27,415 nucleotides of DNA. Origin: Methanobacteriota archaeon. GTDB lineage: Archaea > Thermoplasmatota > Poseidoniia > Poseidoniales > Poseidoniaceae. Of the stretch, positions 1 to 8,874 are shown one piece after another. Within the stretch, counting starts at the first letter, position 1, and each line of letters starts with the position of its first letter. A program made the translations under genes and the position numbers. Location: contig PBHQ01000020.1 of the NCBI GenBank assembly GCA_002719475.1, positions 11,528 to 38,942 on the forward strand, in the 5' to 3' direction. Below the pieces are notes generated by a model. The model was not told the DNA's origin. It searched no databases and saw only the letters and a program-made list of their open reading frames with translations.

Positions 1-1
1 C

Positions 2-1840
2 CAACCAGAACCCGAGGGCCAGAATTGTAGTAACGGAGGGCATGCCATCCTAACAGGTATTGACGATGACAGGGATGGTATCCTCGATTCACAAGAAGTA
101 GAACGCACCAGTTTCATCTGCAATGGTCTCGATGCTGAAATTGCAGAGCCAGGAACTGCGCTGACGGATATACAGACTATCCCAATGGAAGATACGACCT
201 GTATTGAAGGCGGCCTATTGATTAGAGTCGGGATCGACGAGGATGGAGATGGCAATCTATCAGAAGACGAAGTAACGGCTGAAGAATATCTATGCAATGG
301 TCGTTCGGGAGAGGATGGTTCTGATGGACAAACTCTCGAGACACTGGTGTCTTCAGATTCCCGCGCTACCGTTTGCCCCGATGGCATACGTACTAGGTTT
401 GGAGTCGATGATGGGGCGGGAACAGCGAAGTCAGGAGACCAAATCCTCCAGTCGGATGAAGTCCATTCAATGATGGTCTTATGTTGGGTCCAGCAATGGA
501 ACCAGTCGTTCCCCGAGTCAATAACTGGGGTTGCCGATTCTTTCAGTTCAGCATGTGACCAAAGAGTTGACTTTGAAGACTGGTTCATCTACACTGCAAT
601 AACTCCAGCCGAGGGTTGTGAACTATACATCAGTGACGGCACCCTTGCTGGAACTTCGATTTTGAAGGACATCAATCCCACTGGGGAGAGCCTGCCGGGT
701 CTGATGACTGGCTTCATTGCCTGGCATGGCAGATTATGGTTCGATGCTGCTGATGGAGTAAATGGCAGGGAATTATGGAGCACTGATGGAACCACTGAAG
801 GAACTGTGTTGGCAGCCGATATTTGCCCTAATTCATGCTCTTCAAATCCTGAAAACCTGTATGGATTCAAGGATACTCTGTGGTTCTCCGCTGATGCAGG
901 TGATGGAACTGGAAGCGAACTCTGGAGCCTCGATATTTTAGAAAAGGAGGCGGAAATGATTGCTGACATCTGCCCGGGATCCTGTGCAAGCGAATCTGGT
1001 GCCAACGGTTGGACCACTCTTGGCGGTGAGTTGTTTTTCAGCGCTGACGATGGAGAAGGAGTAGAACTCTGGGTTTATTCAGACAGTCTGCGAGAAGTTT
1101 CCGACTTCGATGGCGGAGTTGATCCAGATGTTGGTGGGGTTATCGGTTTGGTGATTTTTGAGGAGAGGATATGGTTTGATGCAGATGATGGACAGAATGG
1201 CCGAGAATTGTGGTATAGCGATGGAGAAAACCTCAGTATGTTTGAGGACTTGAGTGGAGATTCAGCCTCTTCCTTGTTCAGCAATGACTTCGGTGCTCAT
1301 GTGGTGAATGGCAAACTATTGCTTAGAACCACCTCAAATGGAATCTTGACAGCGGTTCAGAACTATTCTGCCAGCACAATCAATGATAGTATGATGAATA
1401 TCGGTGCTGGAGCGGATTCACCGGTCTTCGATGCAGATGGCAATTTGTGGTTCTCTTGCCAATCTGCAAGTCAAGGAATGGAATTATGTTTGAGCGATGG
1501 GCATGTTGCAGGCATTATCTGGGAATTCATGCCGGGACTGGCATCCTCCAATGTTCGTAGTATTGCAAGTATGGGCGGCTACATCTATGCGGTTGCAGAA
1601 GGAATGAATGGTAGCAAAAATACTGGATATGAATTGTGGAAACTTACCTCGGCTGGTTCGGCCGAGTTGATCTTTGAAGGTCAAAGCGATGATGGAGCTG
1701 ACGGACAAGTGGGATTGTACGGTGGACTAGTTGTAGTGGCCAATACCTTGTTCTTCTCTTTTGATGATGGACTAAGAGGACACGAATTGTATCAGATTGG
1801 ATTTCTTCCAGAAGATGCGGAACATCTCTACATCGATTGA
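2..1840 (+). CDS. Secreted Asp-rich / ELWxxDGT-repeat protein (5' end outside the window)
   Basis: The reading frame is open to the left edge, so the start is missing; 612 residues are visible. The first ~130 residues hold three tandem modules of about 45-55 residues. Each begins with a Cys, has an EF-hand-like Asp loop (for example GIDDDRDG and GIDEDGDG), then an acidic EV and a closing Cys; the third is degenerate. These resemble the Asp-rich modules of bacterial surface proteins (possibly DUF7151-like). The rest carries about eight spaced ELW/ELY repeats, the best being GRELWSTDGTTEGT and GCELYISDGTLAGT. Such repeats are known from large secreted proteins and probably form a beta-propeller-like fold. 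There is no C-terminal membrane span, so the protein is either released or anchored by its missing N-terminus. Calcium binding and an adhesive or carbohydrate-contact role are inferences. The last 13 bases overlap the 3' end of the convergent nadE. Confidence 0.8.
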   Translation, partial: QPEPEGQNCSNGGHAILTGIDDDRDGILDSQEVERTSFICNGLDAEIAEPGTALTDIQTIPMEDTTCIEGGLLIRVGIDEDGDGNLSEDEVTAEEYLCNGRSGEDGSDGQTLETLVSSDSRATVCPDGIRTRFGVDDGAGTAKSGDQILQSDEVHSMMVLCWVQQWNQSFPESITGVADSFSSACDQRVDFEDWFIYTAITPAEGCELYISDGTLAGTSILKDINPTGESLPGLMTGFIAWHGRLWFDAADGVNGRELWSTDGTTEGTVLAADICPNSCSSNPENLYGFKDTLWFSADAGDGTGSELWSLDILEKEAEMIADICPGSCASESGANGWTTLGGELFFSADDGEGVELWVYSDSLREVSDFDGGVDPDVGGVIGLVIFEERIWFDADDGQNGRELWYSDGENLSMFEDLSGDSASSLFSNDFGAHVVNGKLLLRTTSNGILTAVQNYSASTINDSMMNIGAGADSPVFDADGNLWFSCQSASQGMELCLSDGHVAGIIWEFMPGLASSNVRSIASMGGYIYAVAEGMNGSKNTGYELWKLTSAGSAELIFEGQSDDGADGQVGLYGGLVVVANTLFFSFDDGLRGHELYQIGFLPEDAEHLYID

Positions 1841-3504
1841 TCGTTCCTTCTAGCAGCCATCGGTAGACGCCAACCCTGCCCAAAGGCACGGCTGCTTACG
1901 CGTGGCGCAGGCGGCATCTGCCACCTCTTGTGCTCATTACGAACTAATCTGGAAATTACTTCATCGACGACTTCCTCATCGATACCTTTGGCTGCAATCA
2001 GTTGACTTGACATTCCTTGCTCGATATGACTGTGAAGAATTTCATCTAGGAGGGAATATGGAGGCAGGGTATCCTCATCTTTCTGGTCTGGTGCCAACTC
2101 AGCACTCGGAGGTTTGACGATGCTATTTCGAGGTATCAATTCCGTGCCCGCTTCTTGATTGAAGGCCTCTGCCAATTGGTATACCTCAGTCTTGTAGAGG
2201 TCGCCAAGTGGAGCGTAACCCCCAGCCATATCACCGTACAATGTGCAGTATCCTTGAGCCAATTCGCTCTTGTTTCCAGTCGCTAGTGCCATCGCTCTAC
2301 GGGCATTAGCAATTCCCATTATGATCATCCCCCGTAGACGCGCCTGAAGGTTCTCGGCAGCTATTGGGTCACCTACCTCCAATTCGTCCTCCAAAGTAGT
2401 CTCAGCCGCTAGATGGAGATCTTCCAATGGCCGTTGCTGATATTCAATGCCCAATGATTCTGCTAATGATTCTGCATCTCTGATGCTGTGATCGCTGGAA
2501 TGTCTAGATGGCATGGAGACTCCAATGACATTCTCTGAACCAAGAGCAGAACTAGCAACTGCAGCGGTCAATGCTGAATCAATCCCGCCTGACAAACCAA
2601 TTACTACCTTGGTCAAATTGGATTTACGACAATAATCAGCAAGCCCTGCACAGATCGCATTGAACAGGTCATTCGTAGATGATGCGTAGTCAACACCCTC
2701 ATCCCAAGGTAACCAAAATGAACGTGAAGGCTGGTCGAGATCGATAATCAAAACTCCTTCTTGCCAAGCAGGTGCTTCAATTGTAGTACCATCCGGCCAG
2801 GCTGCCAAAGAACGTCCATCGAACAAGAGGTCATCATTTCCACCGACCTGATTAGCCAACAAGAATGGATGGCCTAAACTGGCTGCTGCAGCCTTAACCA
2901 CCTCAGCACGCTGTTCAGGTTTACTAGCATGATATGGAGATGCAGATAAATTGACGGTCGCATCAAGGCTCTCTCCCTGATCTTGCCAAGCACATAGTTG
3001 CAATATTGGGTCGCTGTCATAATCGCTGGGTGTCTCTCCTGAATGTTGCCATGCGTCTTCACAAATCGTCAATCCTAGAGATAGGCCGCCGATATCTCTG
3101 CCAATTCCGGGACGCGAATCCGGAGTGAAATATCTGGCCTCATCAAAGACCTCGTATGTCGGCAGAAGTTGCTTGCGCGTCAATTCTCTTACATCTCCTT
3201 CAGGAAGTACTCGCAAGATACCATTTCCTGCTTTTTCTCGTTCTGTCTTAGGAGGAAGAGGGGCGCCCACTAAAAGAGGAAGTGCAGTATCAATTCCTGA
3301 ACAGGCAGCAAGACAACGTTCTGCAAATCCTTCTGAAAGTAGTAAGTCTCGTGGAGGGTATCCAGAAATTGCCAATTCTGTAGCCACGGCAACATCTGCT
3401 CCGGCCTTGTCTGCAATGGCGCACAATGCTTCCAAACGTGTGCGATTTCCATCCAAATCGCCAACGGTGGGGTCCACCTGCAAAAGTGCGATACGTCGCG
3501 CCAT
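1828..3504 (-). CDS. nadE: Glutamine-dependent NAD+ synthetase
   Basis: This enzyme makes NAD+ from deamido-NAD+ and ATP, using ammonia released from glutamine by its own amidase domain. Both parts are complete in 558 residues. The nitrilase-type domain is at about 1-260, with the Glu-Lys-Cys triad visible as E43 (VATELAISG), K111 (RKQLLP) and C148 (TICEDAW). The synthetase domain follows, with the P-loop SGGIDS at about 305-310, TGNKSELAQGYCTLYGDMAG, and PPSAELAPDQKDED. The frame could start at a GTG (3513) or ATG (3507). I prefer ATG 3504 because an AGGTGA Shine-Dalgarno lies 5 bases before it and the protein then begins MARRIALLQVDP, as is usual for the family. The gene starts about 20 bases after the large surface-protein gene on the same strand, so the two are probably cotranscribed. 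Confidence 0.95.
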   Translation of the reverse strand: MARRIALLQVDPTVGDLDGNRTRLEALCAIADKAGADVAVATELAISGYPPRDLLLSEGFAERCLAACSGIDTALPLLVGAPLPPKTEREKAGNGILRVLPEGDVRELTRKQLLPTYEVFDEARYFTPDSRPGIGRDIGGLSLGLTICEDAWQHSGETPSDYDSDPILQLCAWQDQGESLDATVNLSASPYHASKPEQRAEVVKAAAASLGHPFLLANQVGGNDDLLFDGRSLAAWPDGTTIEAPAWQEGVLIIDLDQPSRSFWLPWDEGVDYASSTNDLFNAICAGLADYCRKSNLTKVVIGLSGGIDSALTAAVASSALGSENVIGVSMPSRHSSDHSIRDAESLAESLGIEYQQRPLEDLHLAAETTLEDELEVGDPIAAENLQARLRGMIIMGIANARRAMALATGNKSELAQGYCTLYGDMAGGYAPLGDLYKTEVYQLAEAFNQEAGTELIPRNSIVKPPSAELAPDQKDEDTLPPYSLLDEILHSHIEQGMSSQLIAAKGIDEEVVDEVISRLVRNEHKRWQMPPAPRVSSRAFGQGWRLPMAARRNDQSM

Positions 3505-3509
3505 CATAT

Positions 3510-3515
3510 TCACCT
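3510..3515 (-). promoter_or_regulatory. Shine-Dalgarno site of nadE
   Basis: On the minus strand this reads AGGTGA, complementary to the GGTGA-binding 3' end of archaeal 16S rRNA. It lies 5 bases before ATG 3504 and only 2 bases before ATG 3507, which is why 3504 is the favoured start. Its presence fits an internal operon gene. Confidence 0.55.
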
Positions 3516-3527
3516 GAGATACTGCAT

Positions 3528-6500
3528 TCAGCTCCAGCCATATTGGTTCTGTTCAGGAGGATACCATCCTCCATCTTCTCCCAATCTGTACCAATAACCC
3601 TCAGCATTTTGTTTCCACCATCTGCCATGCTCATCCTGCATCCAACCAGGTCCTACTCCCGGCTGGTGAACCGCTTGAGCAGGCGTCAAACCAGAAGGCT
3701 GTGCGGCAGGGGCTACAACCGCTTGCGGCTGAGCCTGCTGTTGAGGCACCACTGGTGCAACCGTTGCATATGGATCTGCATGTTGTGGTTGAGCAGCCAA
3801 ACCACCACTCTGCATAGGAACAGGTTGTTGCAACAAAGTGGGGTCATATTGTTGATCTTCTTCGTATTCATGGGCATCCTCATCTTCCCAATAATCGTCA
3901 CCCCAATCACCCTCTTGACTTCTGAGATGATCCCTAAGGAAGAGGAAAACTATCCCAGCCAAAGCCATAAGCAGGATTGTAAAAATAATCATCACACTAT
4001 CATCAACTCCTTCAATCCCTAGCCAAGAACCCGAGTCCTGCATCGGCCGAACGTCTACTTCAGCACTTGAAACCAATAATTCGCCATCGACATGGATCTC
4101 TATCCACTGAAGACCTATGCTCTTAGGTTGCCATTCAATCGTCAACAACTCGCTTTCTCCTGAAGCGACATAGACATCCTGCTTGAACAGATCATAGGAA
4201 TCTCCAACAAGATCGTGACCAGTTATCCAAACCTCTCCAGTTCCATCTGCCATCCCTTCATTACGCAAAGTAATCGGGATGGAATGGATCTGATTGACCT
4301 CCAACCCATCTAAAGGCAAATCGATGTCATCACTGGAGACCTCCCAAATTGGCCTATATTGTTCGATTAGCCAAGTTTCGAAAGGAGCCGTTTCTGAATT
4401 TAGAGTGGATGAAGAAAATACAGGATTACCTGCAATGTCCCTTCCGGTTATCCAAATGTGCAAGGAGATGCTCTCCAAGAATACGTCTTCATCAACCTCC
4501 GCAAGAATATCAACTACAGCCATGGCTCGAATCTGTTGACTGGAAAGAATACCTTCGGGTAATGACAAAGCATCTACTCCTGAGAGAACGATTTCTCCAT
4601 CCGCCTCAGAACCCTTGACCAATCGCCAATTTAGCTCAAGAGAATCTGGATCGATCTCCTCCAATTCCTTGATTCTAATATCAAACGTCAACTCATCTAG
4701 ACTCTGTACCGGTAATTCTTCTAGACGCGGTGCGACAACTCCTGTAACAACTGGTCCGACTCCATCCACCACAATCCACATCATGGCTTCAGAAGGATTG
4801 GTAACATCTCTGGCCTGCATAGGCAGCAAATCCAAAGACCAAGTCAAAGGATGATTTCCAGTTCCTATAGGCGCATTCAATTCTACATAAAACGAACCTT
4901 CGTCAAAAGAAACGTGTTGTACTGAACCATCTAATGCAATCTTTACCATGTAGCCTTCCTTTGGAATCTGTCCACTCTCTGCAAACACAACTTGTCCGGT
5001 CAATACCATCGGTGCACCAGGAGTCGCCCAAGCGCCTTCAACGGTATTTTCCCCTGATTGTACGGATAGAGATACGCTTTCAGAATCAATCATCATGTCC
5101 GTACTCCAACGCCAACGCATGTTTGGAAACAAGGAGTACGCTGATTGTCCTGCTCTATCGACAATTTCAACCGAGGGCTCTCTTCTTAGCATTCCTTCGT
5201 CAGGCATTCTCCATTGAGGAGTGAATTCTATTTCCAAAGTGATGTGCTCAGTATATGGCGTCAAAGCCTCTTCAGGAGTGCTAACATAACAATTCTCAAT
5301 CACGATAAATTCGGAAAATGAGGTGCACTGACGATTCTCTGCTCTCCAGATTATCGGTAGAGTATCATGTTGAGCATTACTTGCTAATTCGACTACGACC
5401 CGATCGATATCAGACATACCGTTGGGTTCCTCTAACGGAACCTCGACAACGTAACTGTTCCCAGGGTGCAACCACGGTACATGTCCACCTTGGAAGCCAA
5501 CTCCAGCAGAGACACTGGGTGAACCGTCACTCTTCAATTGATACATGAAGAGATGCTCATCAGGTTCCGAACCGCCTCCCCCAACCAGTGGATTTCCAGC
5601 GGGGTCAGTGCCGACAATGTATCCTGCAACAATACCTCCTTCACCACCACTTGTATCGTCTAGGAAGTAGGTATAATTTCCACGAGTGCCATCCATATCT
5701 GCAGGAGAATTCAACTCGAATGGAGAATACTCTTCGGAATTTGGCCAACCATCGAAATCCCAATCATCCAACCAAGATCTCCACAGCATCAGTGTCAATT
5801 CATTAGGCAAAGAAGGTTGGTCGTGAATTTCAAACTGGAGAACTTGATTGCTGGAAGACTCAAGGTGGTCATGATGTCTAATATTGCTGCCGACCATATA
5901 TGGAGCAAGTGAATCGGAAACGAATGTTCGATTCTGCATGATGGTGGTGACATCTTCTCCACCGAATAAATGCTCAATTTCCACCCTATATGTCAAATCG
6001 ATAACTCCCAATGGAACAAGTTGAGTGAAGTTCGCAATTCCTGACGATAACTCGGTTGTACTCGCAACAACTTCACCATTCTGCAATAATGATACATTGA
6101 CAATTCCACTCCTCGGCAGGTGGGTAAGCGGAAGGCCGTCAAAGCCTACTTGCACCTCTATGTTGATGTTATGTCCTGCTCTGATTTGTGATTGTTCCAC
6201 TGGAATCAATCCACCTGCATCGTTGAAGACCTGCCAAGAATCAATACGCACATCATTCTCTAACCCCATCGCTTGTCCAGCACCATAGGTCACTACTGCT
6301 GGAACACTGCGAACTCCGTTGCTCAGGACTAAACGACAGCGTATTTCCAGCCAATCCTCATCATCCCAAATCGGTTCTATTCGAAATCGCATCAGTGAGT
6401 TGACCCGACTACCGTTAACATCTACTTCAAAGGGATGATCTGGATGCCATTCAATCAATCCAATATCACCGCTCTCGGTTGGTGATGAACCGTCTATCGG

Positions 6501-8756
6501 CCATTCAATTCTCGTCTTTGAAACACCTCCAACAAGATCGAGTTGTACCTTCTCCGGAACACCATTTTCACTGAGGTGTGAAGCTACAACCTCAATCCAA
6601 GGTTCGGATGCGACAACGGTCTGAGAGACGTTTCGCACGACCATGACATCTGTCTTGGTACCCGCCGAACTTTGGACATTGGTTATCGTCGCTTTAACTG
6701 CCCCCGGTGCGCTTAGAACCAAAGGGATTGAGACGTGATGATTACCGCTGGCAACAACGGCTTCTGGAATCTCATCATTGATTGCTTGAACCAAATCATC
6801 AATCGGTGAAAACATCAGGTTTATTTCAGAGTCATAGGGAACACGAAGGCCTTCGAGACGAAGGTCACCAGATTCACAGCGGAGGTTCAGAGTTACTAGA
6901 TAGAATTCAATCCCCCTAGTGGACCAAGAAGGATTCTGAGCGATGCTGAGATTCTCCGACAGGGACTCCAATTGTGTGCCATTTAGAGAAATACTGGAAG
7001 ATGTTTCGATGTCACCAATATCGCCTTCTGCCACCTGAACTGAACCGACATCAAGAGTCCAAGAAACGTTCTGTGCGACACCTTGCAGAGATGTGAGACC
7101 TGCTGAGAAAACCTTCACCCCTTGGGCTGGTAATAGTATGCTAACAGCCTTGCTAGAATTGCTGAACCAAGACATATCGTGGGATAGAGCACCTGTGCTT
7201 AGGCGGTCTTGCCAACCCCATGGACCGATTCCTGGGGCGCTCAAACTCCATTCCTCTACTCCATCGCGACCAACATCAATCATCGGATCCAAAGCCATTC
7301 CACCGGTATCGAGATCGACTCTAAATTCAGTAATGGACCATGAACCTGAACCGACAACTCGGAATTGGACGGTATGGGTTGCATCTACCGAAGTGACTCC
7401 ATTGTGAGCCAAGGCAACCCACTCCGCCCCATCTAGACTGACCTGCAATTGACCTGCACCTCCAATTGACATAGCGGTGTTCAAGCGTGCTAGAGGCCTT
7501 TGCAACTCGATAACAGGGCCAGTGAAATTCCCAGTTCCCGCAACGGTTCCATCGTCCCAATAGGTGTAGGAATGTGTCCATCCTCTGTCACCAGGGTCAT
7601 CATGGAATGAGTCGACCATTCTACCATTGATATGGATTCCATAAAGGGCAGGCAAAGCACCTCCACTTCCAGCGACTAGATGTAATTTAACTCGCAGATC
7701 AGGAAATCGCTGCCAATCTATTGCTCCTAAATCAGCGATCAAATCGGTTCGATTGACATATCCTGGCATAACATTTCCAGTAGTTGCATCGATGAGTTCC
7801 CACTCAAATACTGCATCTGAAGGAATCTCGGCATCAAAAGAAATGATTCCGTGAGGTCCTTTCAAAGAACTGTATGAGGCATTAGAACTCCAACCGAATG
7901 ACGGAGAAGTCCAGTTTCCTTCACCTCCAGGGCGAGTCACCGAGACATCGTCGAAATACCAGTAATCACAACAAGTTCCTGAGCCTGCATTCTGATAGAA
8001 GCGCACTTGGAAATTACTGTGGAATGCTGCAGAAGGCAAAGAGGTGGTGTAAGAATTACCGGTTGCCCCGTAACCATTTGTAGCACCTGAAAAGGTTCTG
8101 AGCGTGGTGAAACTACCCGATGAGGTCTTGTATTGAACGTAGAAATTCTCGTTTGAATCTGGCTCCTCACCACATCCGGAGTAACCTTGTCTAACCCAAT
8201 AAGATACCTGCCCATTGGACAGTCCTGAAAGGTCGACAATGGGTGAATTCCACCATGTTGACGAACCGCGCGTCGATAGTGATGCACCACTAGAACCATT
8301 TATGCCACAATTCAGAGTGTTCACAAGAGAATATGTCGAGGTGCTTCGAGTCCACCCAGGGGGAACTGAACCCGAATGATCGAGGTCCCAATTCATATCT
8401 ATGCCTACTAAACCGAGACCTGTGTTGTTGTAGTCGACCTTATCGGGTATGGCGTCACTGTGATTGAAATGCTGTTCCGTTGTCCAAGAAATGCCTTCTG
8501 AACGTGATAGGATTGCTGGTTCTAACTTCAATGAGAGGCCGGTCAATGCCTCTCCATATGGCACTTCAACAGCAAGATTCGAGGCCACTCCACCAGCCGA
8601 ACTGACCAGTAGAGTCTGAGTGGAACCCACTGCTGTCAAATCCCTATCCGACTCGCTCTCGAGTTCCTCGGATTGTACCACGGCTGACCACGGCATGGCC
8701 AAGAGTATGAAACAAAGCAGAACCACACCTACGGTGTGGGCTGGCGCTCGGACCAT
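3528..8756 (-). CDS. Giant surface protein with MAM-like domain, C-terminal span and WW-like tail
   Basis: This 1742-residue protein starts with a signal peptide (hydrophobic stretch about 9-28, VGVVLLCFILLAMPWSAVV). Residues about 150-277 look like a MAM/concanavalin-like beta-sandwich: paired cysteines, WWNSPIVDLSG, and the typical close CCDYWYFDDVSV. The long middle part is beta-rich, with many N-x-S/T sequons and Ig-like segments. A CARDB-like module comes near the end (IPITLRNEGMADGTGEVWI and the following conserved W and G). One membrane span lies at about 1585-1607 (MIIFTILLMALAGIVFLFL). The cytoplasmic tail of 135 residues is first very acidic (DWGDDYWEDEDAHEYEED), then rich in Pro, Gln and Ala. 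It ends in an aromatic motif with six Trp in about 40 residues (GWMQDEHGRWW, GYWYRLGEDGGWYPPE), resembling DUF2510-like or WW-like tails. It is probably an adhesin or receptor; the ligand is unknown. It is the first gene of a unit with nadE. Confidence 0.85.
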   Translation of the reverse strand: MVRAPAHTVGVVLLCFILLAMPWSAVVQSEELESESDRDLTAVGSTQTLLVSSAGGVASNLAVEVPYGEALTGLSLKLEPAILSRSEGISWTTEQHFNHSDAIPDKVDYNNTGLGLVGIDMNWDLDHSGSVPPGWTRSTSTYSLVNTLNCGINGSSGASLSTRGSSTWWNSPIVDLSGLSNGQVSYWVRQGYSGCGEEPDSNENFYVQYKTSSGSFTTLRTFSGATNGYGATGNSYTTSLPSAAFHSNFQVRFYQNAGSGTCCDYWYFDDVSVTRPGGEGNWTSPSFGWSSNASYSSLKGPHGIISFDAEIPSDAVFEWELIDATTGNVMPGYVNRTDLIADLGAIDWQRFPDLRVKLHLVAGSGGALPALYGIHINGRMVDSFHDDPGDRGWTHSYTYWDDGTVAGTGNFTGPVIELQRPLARLNTAMSIGGAGQLQVSLDGAEWVALAHNGVTSVDATHTVQFRVVGSGSWSITEFRVDLDTGGMALDPMIDVGRDGVEEWSLSAPGIGPWGWQDRLSTGALSHDMSWFSNSSKAVSILLPAQGVKVFSAGLTSLQGVAQNVSWTLDVGSVQVAEGDIGDIETSSSISLNGTQLESLSENLSIAQNPSWSTRGIEFYLVTLNLRCESGDLRLEGLRVPYDSEINLMFSPIDDLVQAINDEIPEAVVASGNHHVSIPLVLSAPGAVKATITNVQSSAGTKTDVMVVRNVSQTVVASEPWIEVVASHLSENGVPEKVQLDLVGGVSKTRIEWPIDGSSPTESGDIGLIEWHPDHPFEVDVNGSRVNSLMRFRIEPIWDDEDWLEIRCRLVLSNGVRSVPAVVTYGAGQAMGLENDVRIDSWQVFNDAGGLIPVEQSQIRAGHNINIEVQVGFDGLPLTHLPRSGIVNVSLLQNGEVVASTTELSSGIANFTQLVPLGVIDLTYRVEIEHLFGGEDVTTIMQNRTFVSDSLAPYMVGSNIRHHDHLESSSNQVLQFEIHDQPSLPNELTLMLWRSWLDDWDFDGWPNSEEYSPFELNSPADMDGTRGNYTYFLDDTSGGEGGIVAGYIVGTDPAGNPLVGGGGSEPDEHLFMYQLKSDGSPSVSAGVGFQGGHVPWLHPGNSYVVEVPLEEPNGMSDIDRVVVELASNAQHDTLPIIWRAENRQCTSFSEFIVIENCYVSTPEEALTPYTEHITLEIEFTPQWRMPDEGMLRREPSVEIVDRAGQSAYSLFPNMRWRWSTDMMIDSESVSLSVQSGENTVEGAWATPGAPMVLTGQVVFAESGQIPKEGYMVKIALDGSVQHVSFDEGSFYVELNAPIGTGNHPLTWSLDLLPMQARDVTNPSEAMMWIVVDGVGPVVTGVVAPRLEELPVQSLDELTFDIRIKELEEIDPDSLELNWRLVKGSEADGEIVLSGVDALSLPEGILSSQQIRAMAVVDILAEVDEDVFLESISLHIWITGRDIAGNPVFSSSTLNSETAPFETWLIEQYRPIWEVSSDDIDLPLDGLEVNQIHSIPITLRNEGMADGTGEVWITGHDLVGDSYDLFKQDVYVASGESELLTIEWQPKSIGLQWIEIHVDGELLVSSAEVDVRPMQDSGSWLGIEGVDDSVMIIFTILLMALAGIVFLFLRDHLRSQEGDWGDDYWEDEDAHEYEEDQQYDPTLLQQPVPMQSGGLAAQPQHADPYATVAPVVPQQQAQPQAVVAPAAQPSGLTPAQAVHQPGVGPGWMQDEHGRWWKQNAEGYWYRLGEDGGWYPPEQNQYGWS
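8723..8739. repeat. 17-bp palindrome CCACACC-TAC-GGTGTGG, copy A of the CACCTACGGTG pair
   Basis: Perfect 7-base arms flank a TAC centre. The site lies 17-33 bases inside the surface-protein gene, in the signal-peptide codons. Its 11-base core CACCTACGGTG recurs in the same orientation at 8855-8865, before ileS. It could be an operator half of a divergent control region or a coincidence of coding sequence. Confidence 0.4.
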
Positions 8757-8852
8757 GTTTGGCGGGAGTCATGTAAGCATCTGAATCTTTCCTCAACAAA
8801 ACTCCCCCATGACAGCCCAACGGTCATCTTGAACAAACATTGGTTTGATAGA

Positions 8853-8867
8853 GGCACCTACGGTGCC
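8853..8867. promoter_or_regulatory. 15-bp palindrome GGCACC-TAC-GGTGCC before ileS, copy B
   Basis: Perfect 6-base arms flank a TAC centre and end 7 bases before the ileS ATG at 8875. The site shares the 11-base core CACCTACGGTG with copy A, 129 bases away across the divergent promoter. A TTTGATA at 8844-8850, 25-31 bases before the ATG, could be a TATA element of a leaderless transcript. The palindrome would then sit between TATA and transcription start, a classical repressor position. If the transcript has a leader, it could instead form an RNA hairpin near the start codon. Confidence 0.4.
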
Positions 8868-8874
8868 GAGGGAC

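Noticed and set aside
3426..4022. A 198-codon plus-strand frame opposite the surface-protein tail and nadE start.
   Set aside because: It is the shadow of the Pro/Gln-rich tail and nadE; its translation is rich in Arg, Leu and Ser with no recognisable domain.
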